Assembly (NCBI RefSeq): GCF_014652215.1
Contig: NZ_BMYJ01000005.1
Location: forward strand, 126,026-190,025
Length of the DNA stretch: 64,000 nucleotides
Direction of reading: 5' to 3'
Source of the DNA: Neogemmobacter tilapiae
GTDB lineage: Bacteria; Pseudomonadota; Alphaproteobacteria; Rhodobacterales; Rhodobacteraceae
This document shows, piece by piece, positions 63,080 to 64,000 of this stretch. Under the pieces are notes generated by a model. That model made no database searches. It was not told where the DNA came from and saw only the letters and a program-made list of their open reading frames with translations. Every line of letters begins with the position of its first letter. The stretch's first letter is position 1. The position numbers and the translations under genes were made by a program.

Positions 63080-63961
63080 ATGATCGACAAGTTGGAAATG
63101 TTCTTGGCGCTGGCGAACGAACGGCATTTTGGCCGAGCGGCCGAGGTGTGCCATGTCACGCAGCCGAGCCTGTCGAGCGCGATCAAGCAATTGGAAGATC
63201 AGTTGGGCGTGCAGCTTGTTTACCGGGGCAGTCGGTTTCAGGGGCTGACACCCGAGGGCGAAAGGGTGCTGGACTGGGCGCGGCGGATCGTGGCGGACGG
63301 GCGGGCCTTGCGCGATGAAATGCGGGCGGTGCGTTCGGGTTTGACGGGCAACCTGCGGATCGGGGTGATTCCGACGGCCCTGCCGATGGTGGCGGGGCTG
63401 ACGGAAAGTTACACACGGCGGCATCCGAATGTGCGGATTTCGATCCTAAGCCGGACGAGTGGTGAGATCCTGTCGGGGATTGAGCGGTTGGAGCTGGATG
63501 CGGGGGTGACCTATCTGGACAACGAACCGCTGGGGCGGGTCTCTACGGTGCCTTTGTATACTGAGTTCTATCGGCTTTTATGTGCACCGACGCTGCCCGT
63601 GGCGGGGCGTGATCAGGTGGCTTGGGCGGAACTGACCGACCTGCCTTTGTGCCTTTTGACGGCGGATATGCAGAACCGGCGGATCATTGATCAGCATCTG
63701 GCGGATGCAGGGGTGCGGATCACGCCGCAGATCGAATCGAATTCGACGATCACGCTGATGACCTATGTGATGACGGGGCAATGGGTGTCGATCTTGCCGA
63801 AGCGGCTGGCCGATCTGTTCGCCGATGGGCATCGTTTGCGGGCGATACCGCTGGTTTCGCCCGAGGCGGAGCATCAGGTGGGCTTGGTCACGGCCTTTCG
63901 TTCGCCGCACACGCCGCTGGTCGAGGCGCTGCTGGAGGTGGCGCGGCGGTTTGATAGATGA
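63080..63961 (+). CDS. LysR-family transcriptional regulator
   Basis: A 293-residue regulator with the winged helix at 1-65 (FGRAAEVCHVTQPSLSSAIK) and a LysR substrate-binding domain from about 88 (NLRIGVIPTALPMVAGLTES). ATG at 63080 was chosen. Two dyads lie at and just beyond its stop codon, so its target operon probably starts right of the window edge. Ligand cannot be told. Confidence 0.9.
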   Translation: MIDKLEMFLALANERHFGRAAEVCHVTQPSLSSAIKQLEDQLGVQLVYRGSRFQGLTPEGERVLDWARRIVADGRALRDEMRAVRSGLTGNLRIGVIPTALPMVAGLTESYTRRHPNVRISILSRTSGEILSGIERLELDAGVTYLDNEPLGRVSTVPLYTEFYRLLCAPTLPVAGRDQVAWAELTDLPLCLLTADMQNRRIIDQHLADAGVRITPQIESNSTITLMTYVMTGQWVSILPKRLADLFADGHRLRAIPLVSPEAEHQVGLVTAFRSPHTPLVEALLEVARRFDR

Positions 63962-63970
63962 TGTCTATCA
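63952..63970. promoter_or_regulatory. Dyad TGATAGA-N5-TCTATCA at end of LysR gene
   Basis: Perfect seven-base arms around TGATG. It overlaps the LysR stop codon. Its position upstream of whatever lies beyond the edge, and the second dyad nine bases later, fit LysR operators. Confidence 0.55.
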
Positions 63971-63978
63971 ATCAACGA

Positions 63979-64000
63979 TAGATCAATCTTGATTGGTCTA
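63979..64000. promoter_or_regulatory. Second dyad at right edge
   Basis: TAGATCAATC-TT-GATTGGTCTA is an inverted repeat with one mismatch, containing a T-N11-A pattern typical of LysR sites. The sequence is cut by the window edge, so it may extend further. Confidence 0.5.

Noticed and set aside
1-64000. tRNA or rRNA genes
   Set aside because: Scanned the gene-free stretches by eye and saw no cloverleaf with a GTTCRANNC-type T-arm and no rRNA sequence; a tRNA search would settle it.

Overview
The window is high-GC DNA with tightly packed genes, many joined by four-base ATGA overlaps. Gene content and order point to an alphaproteobacterium of the Rhodobacterales (Rhodobacteraceae/Paracoccaceae). 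The clues are pyrB with a dihydroorotase-like gene and plsY, glnK-amtB, thiBPQ behind a TPP riboswitch, uvrC with pgsA-moaD-moaE, glcE-glcF, a cysteine-poor family-4 uracil-DNA glycosylase and an FolM/PTR1-type reductase. This is inference from family knowledge; no rRNA or tRNA gene is present to confirm it.

Layout. 1-5 kb: ohr/ohrR peroxide pair, a GST-queG pair, mtgA, a sulfotransferase and a DUF1269 protein. 5-10 kb: a two-gene RND efflux system. 10-19 kb: a UDG, then a long plus-strand run with pyrB, a 35-residue membrane protein, four related small membrane proteins in the order A-B-A-B, a pyrC-like gene lacking catalytic residues, plsY, and a GbsR-type regulator with two membrane proteins. 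19-29 kb: gshA, a small membrane protein, an acetyltransferase, rsmE, ubiA, an OmpA-type protein, two small envelope proteins, an arylformamidase-like hydrolase and gabD. 29-37 kb: a CNNM/CorC protein, an ECF sigma factor overlapping a VWA protein, a DUF4198 protein, an hsp20 gene with a likely ROSE RNA thermometer, a pentapeptide-repeat protein and two tandem trypsin-like proteases. 37-47 kb: glcE-glcF without glcD, glnK-amtB, a class A PBP and thiBPQ. 47-56 kb: a frameshifted PemK/MazF-like gene, aroC, an RTX protein, LysR/RidA, map, a CinA-N protein, GNAT, a second OmpA protein, and moaE-moaD-pgsA. 56-64 kb: an AT-rich DUF262-AlbA fusion lying between pgsA and uvrC, then uvrC, an SDR/zinc-ribbon/S49 peptidase operon, and a LysR gene with two dyads at the right edge.

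Most of the window is chromosomal housekeeping. The parts that stand out as accessory or unusual are the DUF262-AlbA gene (best candidate for a horizontally acquired defence gene), the A-B-A-B membrane-protein array with its AT-rich first member, the broken PemK-like toxin gene, and several strong dyads not explained by known families. All start choices are judged by eye from ribosome-binding sites and homologue N-termini.
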